Source: Gemmobacter aquarius
GTDB lineage: Bacteria; Pseudomonadota; Alphaproteobacteria; Rhodobacterales; Rhodobacteraceae
Assembly (NCBI RefSeq): GCF_003060865.1
Contig: NZ_CP028918.1
Span: forward strand, 2,406,001 to 2,470,000
DNA length: 64,000 nt
Direction of reading: 5' to 3'
Of this stretch, positions 34,057 through 44,625 are shown piece by piece. Under the pieces are notes generated by a model, which ran no database searches, was not told the DNA's origin, and saw only the letters and a list, made by a program, of their open reading frames with translations. The translations under genes and the position numbers were made by a program. Every line of letters begins with the position of its first letter. Position 1 is the first letter of the stretch.

Positions 34057-35376
34057 ATGCCGGCGTCAATGACAGGTTGTCCGATTATGCGAGTGTCCGG
34101 CACAGGCCGCCAGTTCCTGCTCCTCCAGGGCCCCCACGGCCCGTTTTTTGCACAACTCGCAGCAATGCTGCGTGCCTCGGGCGCAACCGCCCTGCGCGTC
34201 GGCTTCAACAGGGGCGACCGGGCTTTCTGGCCCGACAGGGACAGCTACATCCCCTATCGTGGCACAGTCGAAGATTGGCCCGCCGCCGTCGCAGACCTGC
34301 TCACCCGCCATGCCATCACCGATCTGGTGCTTTATGGCGATACCCGGCCGCTCCATACCGCAGCCGTCGCGGCGGCCCGCGCCGCCGGTATAACGGTCCA
34401 CGTCTACGAGGAAGGCTATCTGCGCCCCTATTGGATCACCTACGAACGGGGCGGGTCCAACGGCAACTCGCGCCTGATGGAGATGACCGTAACCGACATG
34501 CAATCGGCCCTCGCCCGCAGCGATGGCAGCCAACCCGACGCCCCGGCGCATTGGGGCGACATGCGCCAGCACATGTTCTGGGGTGCGCTCTACCACTGGT
34601 TCGTCTTTGCCGGCTTCTGGGATTACCGCGCTTACCGCCCGCACCGCCAGATCACCGTCTGGGACGAGGCAAAGCTGCACCTGCGCAGCCTGCTCTTGCA
34701 GCCGCTGCACCGCTGGGAGCGGATGCTTGCCACCGCCCGCATCCGCCGCGCGGGCTTTCCCTATCACATCGTCCTTCTGCAACTTGAACACGACGCCAGC
34801 TTCCGGGCCCATTCCCCCTTTGCCAGCATGCCGGAATTTATCGCCGAGGTGATCTCGGCCTTCGCCAAAGGCGCCCCGCCGCACCACCACCTCGTCTTCA
34901 AGGCCCACCCGCTCGAAGATGGCCGCGCGCCGTTGCGCCAATCCATCCGCCGCATCGCTGCCGGGCACGGCCTTGCCGACCGCGTCCATTTCATTCGCGG
35001 CGGCAAACTCGCGCAATTGCTCAATCAGGCCCGCAGCGCCGTCACCGTGAATTCCACTGCAGCCCAACAGGCTCTCTGGCGCGGACTTCCGCTCATGGCC
35101 TTCGGACAGGCGGTCTATGCCAAGCCCGAATTCGTCTCGACCCAGTCCCCCGCCGAATTCTTCGTAGCCCCGACCCGCCCCGACAGCCGCGCCTATCGTG
35201 ATTTCCGGCGCTATCTGCTTGAAACCTCGCAAATTCCGGGCGGCTTCTATTCGGCCAACGGACGCCGCGCCCTGTTGCGGCAAGTGGTCGACCTGATGCT
35301 CGCACCGCACGACCCATACGACGCGCTCTCCTCGGGCAACGCGTCCCCACGGCAACAGTTGCACGCCGTCGGCTGA
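34057..35376 (+). CDS. kpsS: Capsule polysaccharide biosynthesis protein KpsS-like
   Basis: 439-aa cytoplasmic or membrane-peripheral protein of the KpsS/LipB capsule family (beta-Kdo linker transferase). FLLLQGPHGPFFAQLAAMLRASGA with GFNRGDRAFW at the N-terminus is characteristic. VHVYEEGYLRPYWITYE, HHLVFKAHPLEDGR and AVTVNSTAAQQALWRGLPLMAFG follow the glycosyltransferase-like fold. It begins the cluster kpsS-wza-kpsC. The start is uncertain: ATGs at 34057, 34069 and 34087 are all possible and none has a strong ribosome site; homology begins after the third. Confidence 0.87.
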   Translation: MPASMTGCPIMRVSGTGRQFLLLQGPHGPFFAQLAAMLRASGATALRVGFNRGDRAFWPDRDSYIPYRGTVEDWPAAVADLLTRHAITDLVLYGDTRPLHTAAVAAARAAGITVHVYEEGYLRPYWITYERGGSNGNSRLMEMTVTDMQSALARSDGSQPDAPAHWGDMRQHMFWGALYHWFVFAGFWDYRAYRPHRQITVWDEAKLHLRSLLLQPLHRWERMLATARIRRAGFPYHIVLLQLEHDASFRAHSPFASMPEFIAEVISAFAKGAPPHHHLVFKAHPLEDGRAPLRQSIRRIAAGHGLADRVHFIRGGKLAQLLNQARSAVTVNSTAAQQALWRGLPLMAFGQAVYAKPEFVSTQSPAEFFVAPTRPDSRAYRDFRRYLLETSQIPGGFYSANGRRALLRQVVDLMLAPHDPYDALSSGNASPRQQLHAVG

Positions 35377-35477
35377 CCTTTTGGTCACAACCGATCAAGT
35401 CGCTTGGCAAAATACCCCGTCATCCTGTAGCCTTACAGGCAAAACTTGAGGCAAACTCCATCCAAGGAGCCCGAGCA

Positions 35478-36605
35478 GTGGCAATGTCGGTATCTAACGG
35501 GGCCAAATTGGTGGTCCTCTCCCTGCTTTGTGCAGGTATCGCAGGCTGCGGCCTGCCGCGAAGTGGTCCGAACAAATCCGAAATCTTCAAAGGCTCGGTG
35601 CTCAAACAGGGCGACGCCTTCATCGTGCAGGTCAACAGCCGCGTCACGCAGGCAACGTCGGTCATGCCGTCCTACGGGTTTTCCAACAGCTTCATGAATG
35701 CGGGCGTCATAGGCTCCGACATGATCGCGGCGGGCGACAAGCTGTCGCTCACGGTCTACGAAAACGTCAAGGATGACCCGCTTCTCGGAAACTCGGGCCA
35801 GCGCCTGTCGCAACTGAACGAACTCGAGGTCGACGGCCAGGGATCGATCTTCATCCCCTATGCCGGCCGGATCAAGGCCGCGGGCAAATCGCCCGAGCAA
35901 CTTCGCAACGAGATCGCGGCCAAACTCGACAGCCAGACCCCCGACCCCCAAGTCATCGTCCAGCGCGTTGCCGGAGACGGCTCGACCGTGACCGTTGCAG
36001 GCGAAGCAGCGTCACAGGGCATCTTCGCGATCGAACGCCCGACCCGCACGCTTTCGGCCATGCTGGCCCGCGCAGGCGGGGTCAAGATCGAACCGGGTCA
36101 GGCGATCATCCGCGTCACCCGCAACGGGCAGACCGGCAAGGTCTGGCTGCAAGACCTCTACCAGAACCCCGCGCTCGACATCGCCCTGCGTCCGGGCGAC
36201 CAGATCGTGGTCGAGAAAGACAGCCGCTCTTTCACCGCGCTTGGTGCAACCGGCTCGCAAAGCCGTGTTCCATTCGACACCCAAACTCTTTCCGCAATCG
36301 AAGCGATTGCCATCGTCGGAGGCCTTTCTACCAATATCGCCGACCCGACAGGCGTCTTCGTATTCCGCAACGAACCCTCGGAAATCGCCAACGCCGTCCT
36401 CGGCCGCAACGACCTCGTCGGCGCCCAGCGCATGGTCTACGTGCTCGACCTGACCCAGCCGACCGGCATGTTCGAGGCCCGCGATTTCCTCGTGCGCGAC
36501 GGCGATACGGTCTACGTGACCGAAGCACCTTACGTGCAGTGGCAGAAATCCATCGGCGCGATCACAGGCACCGCCGGAGCGGCAACCGCGCTTACCGGAC
36601 AGTAA
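35478..36605 (+). CDS. Outer-membrane polysaccharide export lipoprotein (Wza/KpsD family)
   Basis: 375-aa lipoprotein. The signal peptide ends in the lipobox AGIAGC, giving a lipidated Cys at about residue 24. A polysaccharide export domain (GDKLSLTVYENV, GQGSIFIPYAGRIKAAGKSPEQLRNEIAAKL) and SLBB-type domains (VTVAGEAASQGIFAI, RTLSAMLARAGGV, LRPGDQIVVE) follow. It forms the outer-membrane channel for capsule. I start at GTG 35478, 8 bp after AAGGAG; the ATG two codons later is too far from that site. kpsC follows after 2 bp. Confidence 0.9.
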   Translation: MAMSVSNGAKLVVLSLLCAGIAGCGLPRSGPNKSEIFKGSVLKQGDAFIVQVNSRVTQATSVMPSYGFSNSFMNAGVIGSDMIAAGDKLSLTVYENVKDDPLLGNSGQRLSQLNELEVDGQGSIFIPYAGRIKAAGKSPEQLRNEIAAKLDSQTPDPQVIVQRVAGDGSTVTVAGEAASQGIFAIERPTRTLSAMLARAGGVKIEPGQAIIRVTRNGQTGKVWLQDLYQNPALDIALRPGDQIVVEKDSRSFTALGATGSQSRVPFDTQTLSAIEAIAIVGGLSTNIADPTGVFVFRNEPSEIANAVLGRNDLVGAQRMVYVLDLTQPTGMFEARDFLVRDGDTVYVTEAPYVQWQKSIGAITGTAGAATALTGQ

Positions 36606-36607
36606 CA

Positions 36608-38659
36608 ATGTCCGGCCTTGCGCCAAACGCCGCCGAGGGCCTTCCCCGGCGGCTGTACTTTTACAACGGCGGATTCCTGAATCCCCGCCTGCGCCGCATC
36701 CTGTCGCTTGCGGGGCACGAACTTTGTCTGGGCCTGCCGCGCCCCGGCGATGGCGTCACCGTCTGGGGCAAATCCCCCACCGCCAAACGGGGCGAGGCGG
36801 TCGCCCTTCGCCACAACGCCCCCCTCATCCGCGTCGAAGACGCTTTTCTGCGCTCGCTCCGCCCCGGCCGCGCGGGCGACGCCCCGCTCGGCCTGCTGAT
36901 CGACCCTTACGGCCTGCATTTCGACCCCTCGGCCCCGTCGCTGATCGAACGCATCGCTGCCACGCACCCGCTCGACGATACGGCCCTGCTTGCCCGCGCG
37001 CGTGACGGCATCGCGCGCCTGCAAGCCTCGGACCTGTCGAAATACAACCTGCACGACCCGGCACTTGCGGCCCCCGCGCCGGGCTATGTGCTGGTGATAG
37101 ACCAGACCCGGGACGACGCATCGATCCGCCATTCGGGGGCCACCGCCCAGACCTTTGCCGAGATGCTCGCCACAGCCATGGCCGACCATCCCTCTGCCCG
37201 CATCCTTGTCAAATCGCATCCCGAAACCTCGCTCGGCCTGCGCCGCGGTCATTTCGACGCCACAACCCTGCCCGCCAATGTCACGCTCCTGTCCACCGCC
37301 GTCTCGCCTTGGGCGCTGCTTCAGGGGGCAATCGCCGTCTATGCCGTCTCGTCGCAACTGGGCTTCGAGGCGATCCTTGCCGGCCATCGCCCGCGCCTAT
37401 TCGGCGCGCCCTTCTACGCAGGCTGGGGCCTGACCACCGACAGCCACGCCTTCCCCCGCCGCAAGCGGAACCTCACCCGTGCCCAGCTTTTCGCCGTGGC
37501 GATGATCCTTGCGCCCAGATGGTATGACCCCTGCCGCGATCGCCTATGCAGCTTCGAGCAAGTGCTCGACCAACTCGAAGCCGAAACCCGCGCCTTCCGT
37601 CAGGACCGCAACGGCCATGTGGCCCTTGGCATGCGCCTTTGGAAGCGCAGCCGCCTGCAACAGGTTTTCGGCCGTGAAATCCCCTTGATCTTCGCCGCCA
37701 CCCCCCAATCCGCAGCCGCAAAGGCGCGCAAGACAGGCCGCCCCCTGCTCGTCTGGGCCAGCAAGGCCACCGGCCTGCCGCCCGACCTGCCCACCCTGCG
37801 GGTCGAAGACGGTTTCCTGCGCTCGCGCGGCCTCGGGGCCGATCTGGTGGCCCCGCTCAGCCTTGTGACCGACGATCTGGGCATCTACTACGACCCGACC
37901 CGCGAAAGCCGCCTTGAACGCCTGATCATGGCCCCCCCGCCCCCCGGCGGCCTGCAACGGGCCAAAGCACTTGTCGATGCGGTCACCCGCCTGAACCTGA
38001 CCAAATACAACCTGTCCGGCACCCGGCCCGACCTGCCGCCGCAAGGTGGCCGCCGCCGCATCCTTATCGTCGGTCAGGTCGAGGATGACGCATCGATCCG
38101 TCTGGGTACGACAGGCATATCGACCAATCTCGCCCTGCTGCATGCCGCCCGCAGCGCAAACCCCGAAGCCATTCTGATCTTCAAGCCGCACCCCGATGTC
38201 GAAGCGGGCCTTCGTTCGGGCGCAGTGCCGCCCGAAAGCCCCGCCGATATCACCGCAGCCCACGCCGACCCCACAGCCCTGATCGACGCCTGCGACGAGG
38301 TCTGGACCATGACCTCGCTTCTCGGCTTCGAAGCCCTTTTGCGCGGCAAACCCGTCACCTGCCTTGGCGCGCCCTTCTACGCGGGCTGGGGCCTGACCCG
38401 CGACCTAGGCGACATTCCCGCCCGCCGCCTGCGCCTGCCGGACGGCAGCCGCCGCCAACCCGTCCCGCTTTTGCATCTGGCCCATGCCGCCCTCATCGCC
38501 TATCCGCGCTATTACGATCCGGTCTCGCGCCGTCCCTGCCCGCCCGAGGTTGCCATCGACCGCCTCGCATCGGGCACTTTGCCCAAAGCGGGGCCGCTCA
38601 ACCGCGCGCTCGCCAAGGCACAGGGCGCCTTGGCCCGCTACCCGTGGCTCTGGCGCTAG
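36608..38659 (+). CDS. kpsC: Capsule polysaccharide biosynthesis protein KpsC, tandem Kdo-transferase domains
   Basis: 683 aa with two homologous halves. Each half has RVEDAFLRS/RVEDGFLRSRGLG, LIDPYGLHFDPS / LVTDDLGIYYDPT, LVIDQTRDDASIR / LIVGQVEDDASIR, ILVKSHPE / LIFKPHPDVEAG, and the paired FYAGWGLTTD / FYAGWGLTRD. KpsC builds the poly-Kdo linker on the lipid anchor of group 2-type capsules together with KpsS. Start at ATG 36608, 2 bp after the wza stop, implying coupling. The 3' end overlaps the convergent MarR gene by 4 bp. ABC exporter genes (kpsMTE) are not in the window. Confidence 0.93.
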   Translation: MSGLAPNAAEGLPRRLYFYNGGFLNPRLRRILSLAGHELCLGLPRPGDGVTVWGKSPTAKRGEAVALRHNAPLIRVEDAFLRSLRPGRAGDAPLGLLIDPYGLHFDPSAPSLIERIAATHPLDDTALLARARDGIARLQASDLSKYNLHDPALAAPAPGYVLVIDQTRDDASIRHSGATAQTFAEMLATAMADHPSARILVKSHPETSLGLRRGHFDATTLPANVTLLSTAVSPWALLQGAIAVYAVSSQLGFEAILAGHRPRLFGAPFYAGWGLTTDSHAFPRRKRNLTRAQLFAVAMILAPRWYDPCRDRLCSFEQVLDQLEAETRAFRQDRNGHVALGMRLWKRSRLQQVFGREIPLIFAATPQSAAAKARKTGRPLLVWASKATGLPPDLPTLRVEDGFLRSRGLGADLVAPLSLVTDDLGIYYDPTRESRLERLIMAPPPPGGLQRAKALVDAVTRLNLTKYNLSGTRPDLPPQGGRRRILIVGQVEDDASIRLGTTGISTNLALLHAARSANPEAILIFKPHPDVEAGLRSGAVPPESPADITAAHADPTALIDACDEVWTMTSLLGFEALLRGKPVTCLGAPFYAGWGLTRDLGDIPARRLRLPDGSRRQPVPLLHLAHAALIAYPRYYDPVSRRPCPPEVAIDRLASGTLPKAGPLNRALAKAQGALARYPWLWR

Positions 38660-39153
38660 TAGATATAGCGGATCTGTTCGCCCCAGAAGCGTTCCAGCCG
38701 ACGCAGATACAGGTTCACATCCTCAAGCCCCGCGACCGAGATCCCCGCCTTGACCGCCAGGATACCGGCATGACGGCGGAACAGGTCGGCGATCTGCGCA
38801 CGCAACGCCCGCCCCTTGTCGGTCAGCTTGACCCGCACCGACCGGCGGTCGACGTCTGACCGCTGATGATGCATATACCCCATCTCGACCAGCTTTTTCA
38901 GGTTATAGCTGACGTTCGACCCCTGATAATAGCCGCGCGATTTCAATTCGCCCGCCGTCACCTCGTGCTCGGCGATGTTGAACAGCAAAAGCGCCTGCAC
39001 CGGATTGATCTCGTCCACCGCCAATCGCTCGAATTCATCCTTGATCACGTCAAGCAGCAAGCGGTGCAACCGCTCGATCATCGCCAGACTGTCAAGATAC
39101 CCTTGCAAAACCATCGTTTCCGATCCGTCACGGATCGCACCCTGAACCGTCAT
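38656..39153 (-). CDS. MarR-type winged-helix regulator
   Basis: 165-aa regulator with a MarR-like winged helix: helices around QALLLFNIAEHEVTAGELKSRGYYQGSNVSYNLKKLVEMGYMHHQRSDVDRRSVRVKLTDKGRALR. The GSNVSYNLKKLVEMGY recognition segment and HQRSDVDRRSVRV wing match the LdtR-like group of alphaproteobacterial regulators. Targets are unknown. It is convergent with kpsC (4-bp overlap) and separated from sdhE by about 70 bp. Confidence 0.8.
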   Translation of the reverse strand: MTVQGAIRDGSETMVLQGYLDSLAMIERLHRLLLDVIKDEFERLAVDEINPVQALLLFNIAEHEVTAGELKSRGYYQGSNVSYNLKKLVEMGYMHHQRSDVDRRSVRVKLTDKGRALRAQIADLFRRHAGILAVKAGISVAGLEDVNLYLRRLERFWGEQIRYIY

Positions 39154-39222
39154 TCCGCCCTCCTGTCCGGCAATCTACCGGCGCAGAATCAACGCAAAGT
39201 CCCAAGATCAGGTAAACGCCGC

Positions 39223-39498
39223 TCAGGCTTTCGGCACCAGCCGCGCACGGGCATAGGCGGCAATCTCGTCCAGCAACGCAGCCAGTTCCGGCGGGGGCAC
39301 AGCTTGCCCGAAGACCCAAGCCATCAGGTCCTGGTCATTCTCGGCCAGAAGCGCCTCGTATGTTTCCAGCCGCGCCGCATCCAGTCCCGTCAGATGCATG
39401 TCCGACCAAGGCCCAAGGATCAGGTCCATCTCCTTGGTCCCGCGCCGCCAGCTTCGCATCGACATCCGCTTCAAGCGTGCCTCCGCCGTCTCGATCAT
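39223..39498 (-). CDS. sdhE: Succinate dehydrogenase assembly factor SdhE (FAD insertion)
   Basis: 91-aa YgfY/SdhE-family protein that helps attach FAD to the succinate dehydrogenase flavoprotein. The RGTKEMD segment (family motif RGxxE) is followed by ETYEALLAENDQDLMAWVFG, both typical. Length matches the family. Divergent from the aminotransferase gene at 39593. Confidence 0.9.
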   Translation of the reverse strand: MIETAEARLKRMSMRSWRRGTKEMDLILGPWSDMHLTGLDAARLETYEALLAENDQDLMAWVFGQAVPPPELAALLDEIAAYARARLVPKA

Positions 39499-39520
39499 CG
39501 CCTTGCCTCAACTTGCTTGA

Positions 39521-40795
<1,275 letters not shown>

Positions 40796-40806
40796 AAGGT
40801 GACTTG

Positions 40807-41223
40807 ATGTCGGGCGACCTGCCGAAGTTCTACTTCCGCATCCGCGACAATGGCGCGACGGTTTTTCGGGTCGATACCGAAAACCGCCAGCGCCGGATCG
40901 AGATGGAAGAGATCGCGGTGGTCAACGTCCGCAACGGCAACGTCAAACCCCATGGCGACCGTCCCCTGACCGATGCGGAACAGATCGCCATTGCCGACTG
41001 GATGGCCGCACGCCTTGCCGTCCTTTCCCGGCGCGACATCGACGATATCCATCGCGCCGTCGACCACATGAACCTGACCACGCAATGGGCCCAGTCCAAA
41101 GCGACCGATGACCAGCTTGAAGACGTGACCGACACCTTGCTTCTGGCAATGCACGACCTGCGCTCGGTGCTTGTGCGGAAAAAGGCCGACCGCCTGCTCA
41201 AGGCGCAAAAAGCCGCCGAATGA
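40807..41223 (+). CDS. Conserved hypothetical protein
   Basis: 138 aa from ATG 40807 (MSGDLPKFYFRIRDNGATVFRVD), preceded by AAAGGTG. The N-terminal half looks like small beta strands (FYFRIRDNGATVFRVDTENRQRRIEMEEIAVVNVRNGNVKPHG). The C-terminal half is helical and charged (RRDIDDIHRAVDHMNLTTQWAQSKATDDQLEDVTDTLLLAMHDLRSVLVRKKADRL). I recognise it only as the type of short uncharacterised protein common in Rhodobacterales. It lies 11 bp after the aminotransferase, so the two are probably co-transcribed. Confidence 0.7.
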   Translation: MSGDLPKFYFRIRDNGATVFRVDTENRQRRIEMEEIAVVNVRNGNVKPHGDRPLTDAEQIAIADWMAARLAVLSRRDIDDIHRAVDHMNLTTQWAQSKATDDQLEDVTDTLLLAMHDLRSVLVRKKADRLLKAQKAAE

Positions 41224-41265
41224 AACTCGGCACAGGCGGGGGGCCTCGGCGCTTGCCGTCCAAAG

Positions 41266-42609
41266 CTAGCGGCGCGACCAGAACCGCCACATCAGGCTGG
41301 ATGCAGCAACCGCCAGCCCGATCACCAGCCCCAGCCACAACCCCACCCCGCCCAAACCCAGCACAAAGGCCAGACCATAGCTCGACGGGATGCCGACCCC
41401 CCAATAGCTGAACGCCGCCAGAAGCATCGGCACCCGCGTGTCCCGCACACCGCGCAGCATGCCCAGCGCCATGACCTGCATCGCATCGGTGATCTGGAAC
41501 AGCGCAGCCAATGCCAGAAGCACCGTGCCGAAGGCCACGATCTGCGCCGCCTCGGGCTTCGTCATATCCAGAAAGACGCTCAGGATCGCCACGGGTGCAG
41601 CCAGAAACAGCACCACCATCGCCAGACCAAAGCCCAGCGACAACGCAACCCCCGCCAGCGCGCCTGTCCGCAATCCCGGCCCGTCACCGGCACCATCGGC
41701 AAAGCCGGTCCGCACCGTGACCGCGTTCGAAAGCCCCAGATGCACCATAAAGGCAAGTGATGCGACCTGCATCGCAATGCCATGCGCGGCCAGTTCCACC
41801 GTCCCGATCCAGCCCATCATCAGCGCGCTCGCCTGAAACATGCCGCTTTCCGCAAGCCCCGTCACCCCGATCGGCCAGCCCAAGCGGAACACCCGCCCCA
41901 AGGCCTGCCAATCGGCCCGCCAGAACCGCTGCCACAGATTGAACCGCCGCAACTCGGGCAACCGACCGGCATAGAGTGCCAGCTCGGCAAAGGTCAGCAC
42001 CTGCACCGAAAGTGACGCGATCGCCGCCCCCACCACACCCAGTTCGGGCGCGCCGCCGTTGCCAAAGATCAGGAACCAGTTGACGGCCGCATTCACCACC
42101 ACCGCCCCCAGCGTGACCCACAGCACCACCTGCGTGCGGTTCAGCGCGGCAAGGTAGCTTTTCAACGCCATGACCAACAAGGCAGGCACCATGCCCAGAC
42201 CTGCCACCCGCAGGAAATCCTGCGCCAGTCCGGCCACCTCGGGCCTTTGGCCCAGCGCCGTCAAGACCGCCCCCGAATGCCAGAACAGCGGATAGGTGGC
42301 GATCCCGAACCCCGCCGAAAGCCACAGCCCCATCCGCGTGTCGCGCCTGACCTGCGCCTCGTCCCCTTCCCCGAGCGAGGCCGCGACCATCGGCATCACC
42401 GCCTGTGCAAATCCCGAACCAAGGATGAACACCACAAAGAACGACGACGATCCGATCACCACGGCAGCCAGTTCGGTAACACCGTACCAGCCCAGCATCA
42501 CCGTATCGACCACATGCAGTGCCATCTGCGCCAGATGACTGCCGATCAACGGCAATCCCAGCGCAAGTGTCGCCCGCGCATGGGCCGGAAATGTCAGGGC
42601 TTTTGTCAT
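41266..42609 (-). CDS. MATE-family multidrug/sodium efflux pump
   Basis: 447-aa inner-membrane transporter with 12 predicted helices in two halves. The first half has GLPLIGSHLAQMALHVVDTVMLGWYGVTELAAVVIG and the second GWPIGVTGLAESGMFQASALMMGWIGTVELAAHGIAMQVASL, the typical MATE internal repeat. NorM-like pumps export cationic drugs in exchange for H+ or Na+. No regulator is adjacent. Substrate unknown. Confidence 0.9.
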   Translation of the reverse strand: MTKALTFPAHARATLALGLPLIGSHLAQMALHVVDTVMLGWYGVTELAAVVIGSSSFFVVFILGSGFAQAVMPMVAASLGEGDEAQVRRDTRMGLWLSAGFGIATYPLFWHSGAVLTALGQRPEVAGLAQDFLRVAGLGMVPALLVMALKSYLAALNRTQVVLWVTLGAVVVNAAVNWFLIFGNGGAPELGVVGAAIASLSVQVLTFAELALYAGRLPELRRFNLWQRFWRADWQALGRVFRLGWPIGVTGLAESGMFQASALMMGWIGTVELAAHGIAMQVASLAFMVHLGLSNAVTVRTGFADGAGDGPGLRTGALAGVALSLGFGLAMVVLFLAAPVAILSVFLDMTKPEAAQIVAFGTVLLALAALFQITDAMQVMALGMLRGVRDTRVPMLLAAFSYWGVGIPSSYGLAFVLGLGGVGLWLGLVIGLAVAASSLMWRFWSRR

Positions 42610-42744
42610 GCCCCAGACCTACCGCCGCTTTTTCGGGCAGACAAGCCATGACCCTCGCTGCAATGCGGCAAGCGGGCGCCGTTCCGCCCTCTCGCTTTGC
42701 CTTGTCCAAACGGTGTAGAAACGGGCAACAAACCGGAGGTTCCC

Positions 42745-43404
42745 ATGCTTACCCTATACGGCGTCTACCGTTCGCGCGCCTCGCGCCCCCTGTGGCTTTT
42801 GCACGAGACCGGCACGCCCTTTGCCCATGTGCCGGTGATTCAGGCCTATCGCCTGCCCGATGCCCAGGCCGCGGATGCTCCGGTCAACACCGCCTCGCCC
42901 GACTTCACCGCCGTGAACCCGCAGGCGCAAATCCCCGCTATGCAGGATGGTGACCTGATCCTGACTGAAAGCCTTGCCATCACGCTTTACATCGCGCGGC
43001 GTCACGGCGGCGACCTCGGCCCCCGTTCGGACGGCGAAACCGCGCTGATGGAGCAATGGGCGCTCTTTGCCGCGACCGCGATCGAGGGGCCTGCACTCGA
43101 GATGTTCTACCCCCTCGCCGCAGGTCAGCCGCTCACGCCCGAACAGCAGGCATCGGTCGATGTCTCGGCCGAAAAACTGCGCCGCCCCTTGGCGCGGTTG
43201 AACGCGCATCTGGCAACCCACCCCTTCGTGCTGGGCGAACGCTTCACTGCAGGCGACATCGTCGTGGCCGAATGCGTGCGATACGCGCAGGGCAACACGG
43301 CCCTGATGGCCGAATTCCCCGCAGTCGACGCATGGCTGAAAACCTGCCAGTCGCGCCCGGCCTTCAAGGCGATGTGGGCGGGCCGCATGGCCGAACCGGC
43401 GTAA
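42745..43404 (+). CDS. Glutathione S-transferase family protein
   Basis: 219 aa with an N-terminal thioredoxin fold (MLTLYGVYRSRASRPLWLLHETGTPFAHVPV) containing SRAS near the likely activating Ser/Arg position. The glutathione-binding QIPAMQDGDLILTESLAITLYIARRHG has the Glu-Ser pair. The C-terminal helical domain has HPFVLGERFTAGDIVVAECVRYAQ. Start at ATG 42745, 6 bp after CGGAGG. Substrate unknown. Confidence 0.88.
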   Translation: MLTLYGVYRSRASRPLWLLHETGTPFAHVPVIQAYRLPDAQAADAPVNTASPDFTAVNPQAQIPAMQDGDLILTESLAITLYIARRHGGDLGPRSDGETALMEQWALFAATAIEGPALEMFYPLAAGQPLTPEQQASVDVSAEKLRRPLARLNAHLATHPFVLGERFTAGDIVVAECVRYAQGNTALMAEFPAVDAWLKTCQSRPAFKAMWAGRMAEPA

Positions 43405-43440
43405 CAGCACGCTCCGGCCGTAACCGATCATCATACCGAT

Positions 43441-43468
43441 GGTCATCCCCGCCACGACGGGGATGACC
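43441..43468. terminator. Bidirectional terminator hairpin
   Basis: A perfect 11-bp stem GGTCATCCCCG/CGGGGATGACC (loop CCACGA) between the convergent GST and DUF465 genes. No T-run follows on either side. Confidence 0.6.
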
Positions 43469-43476
43469 AGCCTTCG

Positions 43477-43716
43477 TCAGGCGGCGCTCAGTGCACGCCA
43501 GATGTCATCCTTGAGCCGCATGCGCTTTTGCCGCAACTGCCCCTCATGCTCGGGCGTGACAGGTTCGACCAGCGTTTCGGCACGGTGAACCGCCCGGTTC
43601 ACCTCGTGATATTCGTCTACCATCTTGGCGAAATGCAGGTTTGACGCCTTCAAGGCATGGATCGCCGCGGCCTTCTGCGGAAAATCTTCGTAAAGGTCAT
43701 GGGGTGTGTTCGACAT
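43477..43716 (-). CDS. YdcH/DUF465-family small protein
   Basis: 79 aa from ATG 43714-43716 (MSNTPHDLYEDFPQKAAAIHAL), behind an excellent AAGGAGG. The segment FAKMVDEYHEVNRAVHRAETLVEPVTPEHEGQLRQKRMRLKDDIWRAL is the helical hairpin of DUF465 proteins: a HEVNRxVHR-like core and the RLKD motif. Function is unknown; members are abundant small cytosolic proteins in alphaproteobacteria. Confidence 0.88.
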   Translation of the reverse strand: MSNTPHDLYEDFPQKAAAIHALKASNLHFAKMVDEYHEVNRAVHRAETLVEPVTPEHEGQLRQKRMRLKDDIWRALSAA

Positions 43717-43785
43717 CAGATCGCCTCCTTCTCTTGCCCTGAAAGAGTAACCTGCCGCACCGCAGCCTACCTTGATTTCGGTCAA

Positions 43786-44463
43786 CTAGCGCTGTGCTTT
43801 TCGAAAGCCTGCCGCCCGCGCATCGGCCTCGGAACAGAACCACGCCTCGCCGCGCGCCTCGTTTATGCGTGTCGCCGCGTAATCCGTCTGTCCCGGCAGG
43901 TGATAGATCCGACCATGCGTCCCGACGTTTCCTTTTATCACGCAACCGCCAGCCCCGGCCCCCGATTCGGCCCCCGAGTCGCCCCCCGATTCGGCCTCGG
44001 TACCATGCCGATATGCCTCGGGCAAGACCATCTGCCCGGACCAGACCCCGAGGCGGCGCGCCCGCGCCCGCGTTTCCGCCGCAACGTAGCGCAGCGAATA
44101 CCGCCTGTAGGCAACCGCCGCCCCCTGCTCGACCAATGCTTCTGCCAGATCGGTTTCACCCGCCGCGCAGATCGAAACCGCCCGCCCGTAACGGTCGCGG
44201 TCCTGCACCTCGCACACCAACCGCGCCTTGCCGACCAAGGCGTTCAAGGCCCGCGTTGCGTCGCGCCCGCAAGCCCATGGCCGTCCGCCCCGGTCGCACG
44301 TCTGGTCACGCTCGGGCGCATCGATCCCGAACAGTCGGACATGTTCGGCTCCGATAGCCAAAGTGTCCCCGTCGACCACCCGCGCACGGCCCGAAACGGT
44401 CTCTGCCTGAACAGACCCGGCGATCAGAGCTAGAACAATAAGTGAACGAAAGATTAACGCCAT
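43786..44463 (-). CDS. Secreted thermonuclease-family nuclease
   Basis: 225 aa with a cleavable signal peptide (LIFRSLIVLALIAGSVQA). The staphylococcal-nuclease fold starts VSGRARVVDGDTLAIGAEHVRLFGIDAPERDQTC (Asp and catalytic Arg/Glu positions in RLFGIDAPE) and has DRYGRAVSIC carrying the second catalytic Arg. After a Gly/Ser/Glu linker (about residues 156-168), a small C-terminal domain follows: CVIKGNVGTHGRIYHLPGQTDY...GEAWFCSEADARAAGFRKA. This calcium-binding-like or metal-ligand module is often attached to secreted nucleases. Probably a periplasmic or exported nuclease. Confidence 0.87.
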   Translation of the reverse strand: MALIFRSLIVLALIAGSVQAETVSGRARVVDGDTLAIGAEHVRLFGIDAPERDQTCDRGGRPWACGRDATRALNALVGKARLVCEVQDRDRYGRAVSICAAGETDLAEALVEQGAAVAYRRYSLRYVAAETRARARRLGVWSGQMVLPEAYRHGTEAESGGDSGAESGAGAGGCVIKGNVGTHGRIYHLPGQTDYAATRINEARGEAWFCSEADARAAGFRKAQR

Positions 44464-44625
44464 CCCGCCTTATCGCTGGAATAAGCGAAAACTCAACCGA
44501 AACCAGCAAGTATCGTTAACTTTATCGGAACACATAAAGAACGAAAGAAAATCCCCGCTCCCCCGCGCGCAGTATCCGCGCCAAACGCTTAGATCACACT
44601 CAGACCGGTCGCCGCGGGTTGTCCC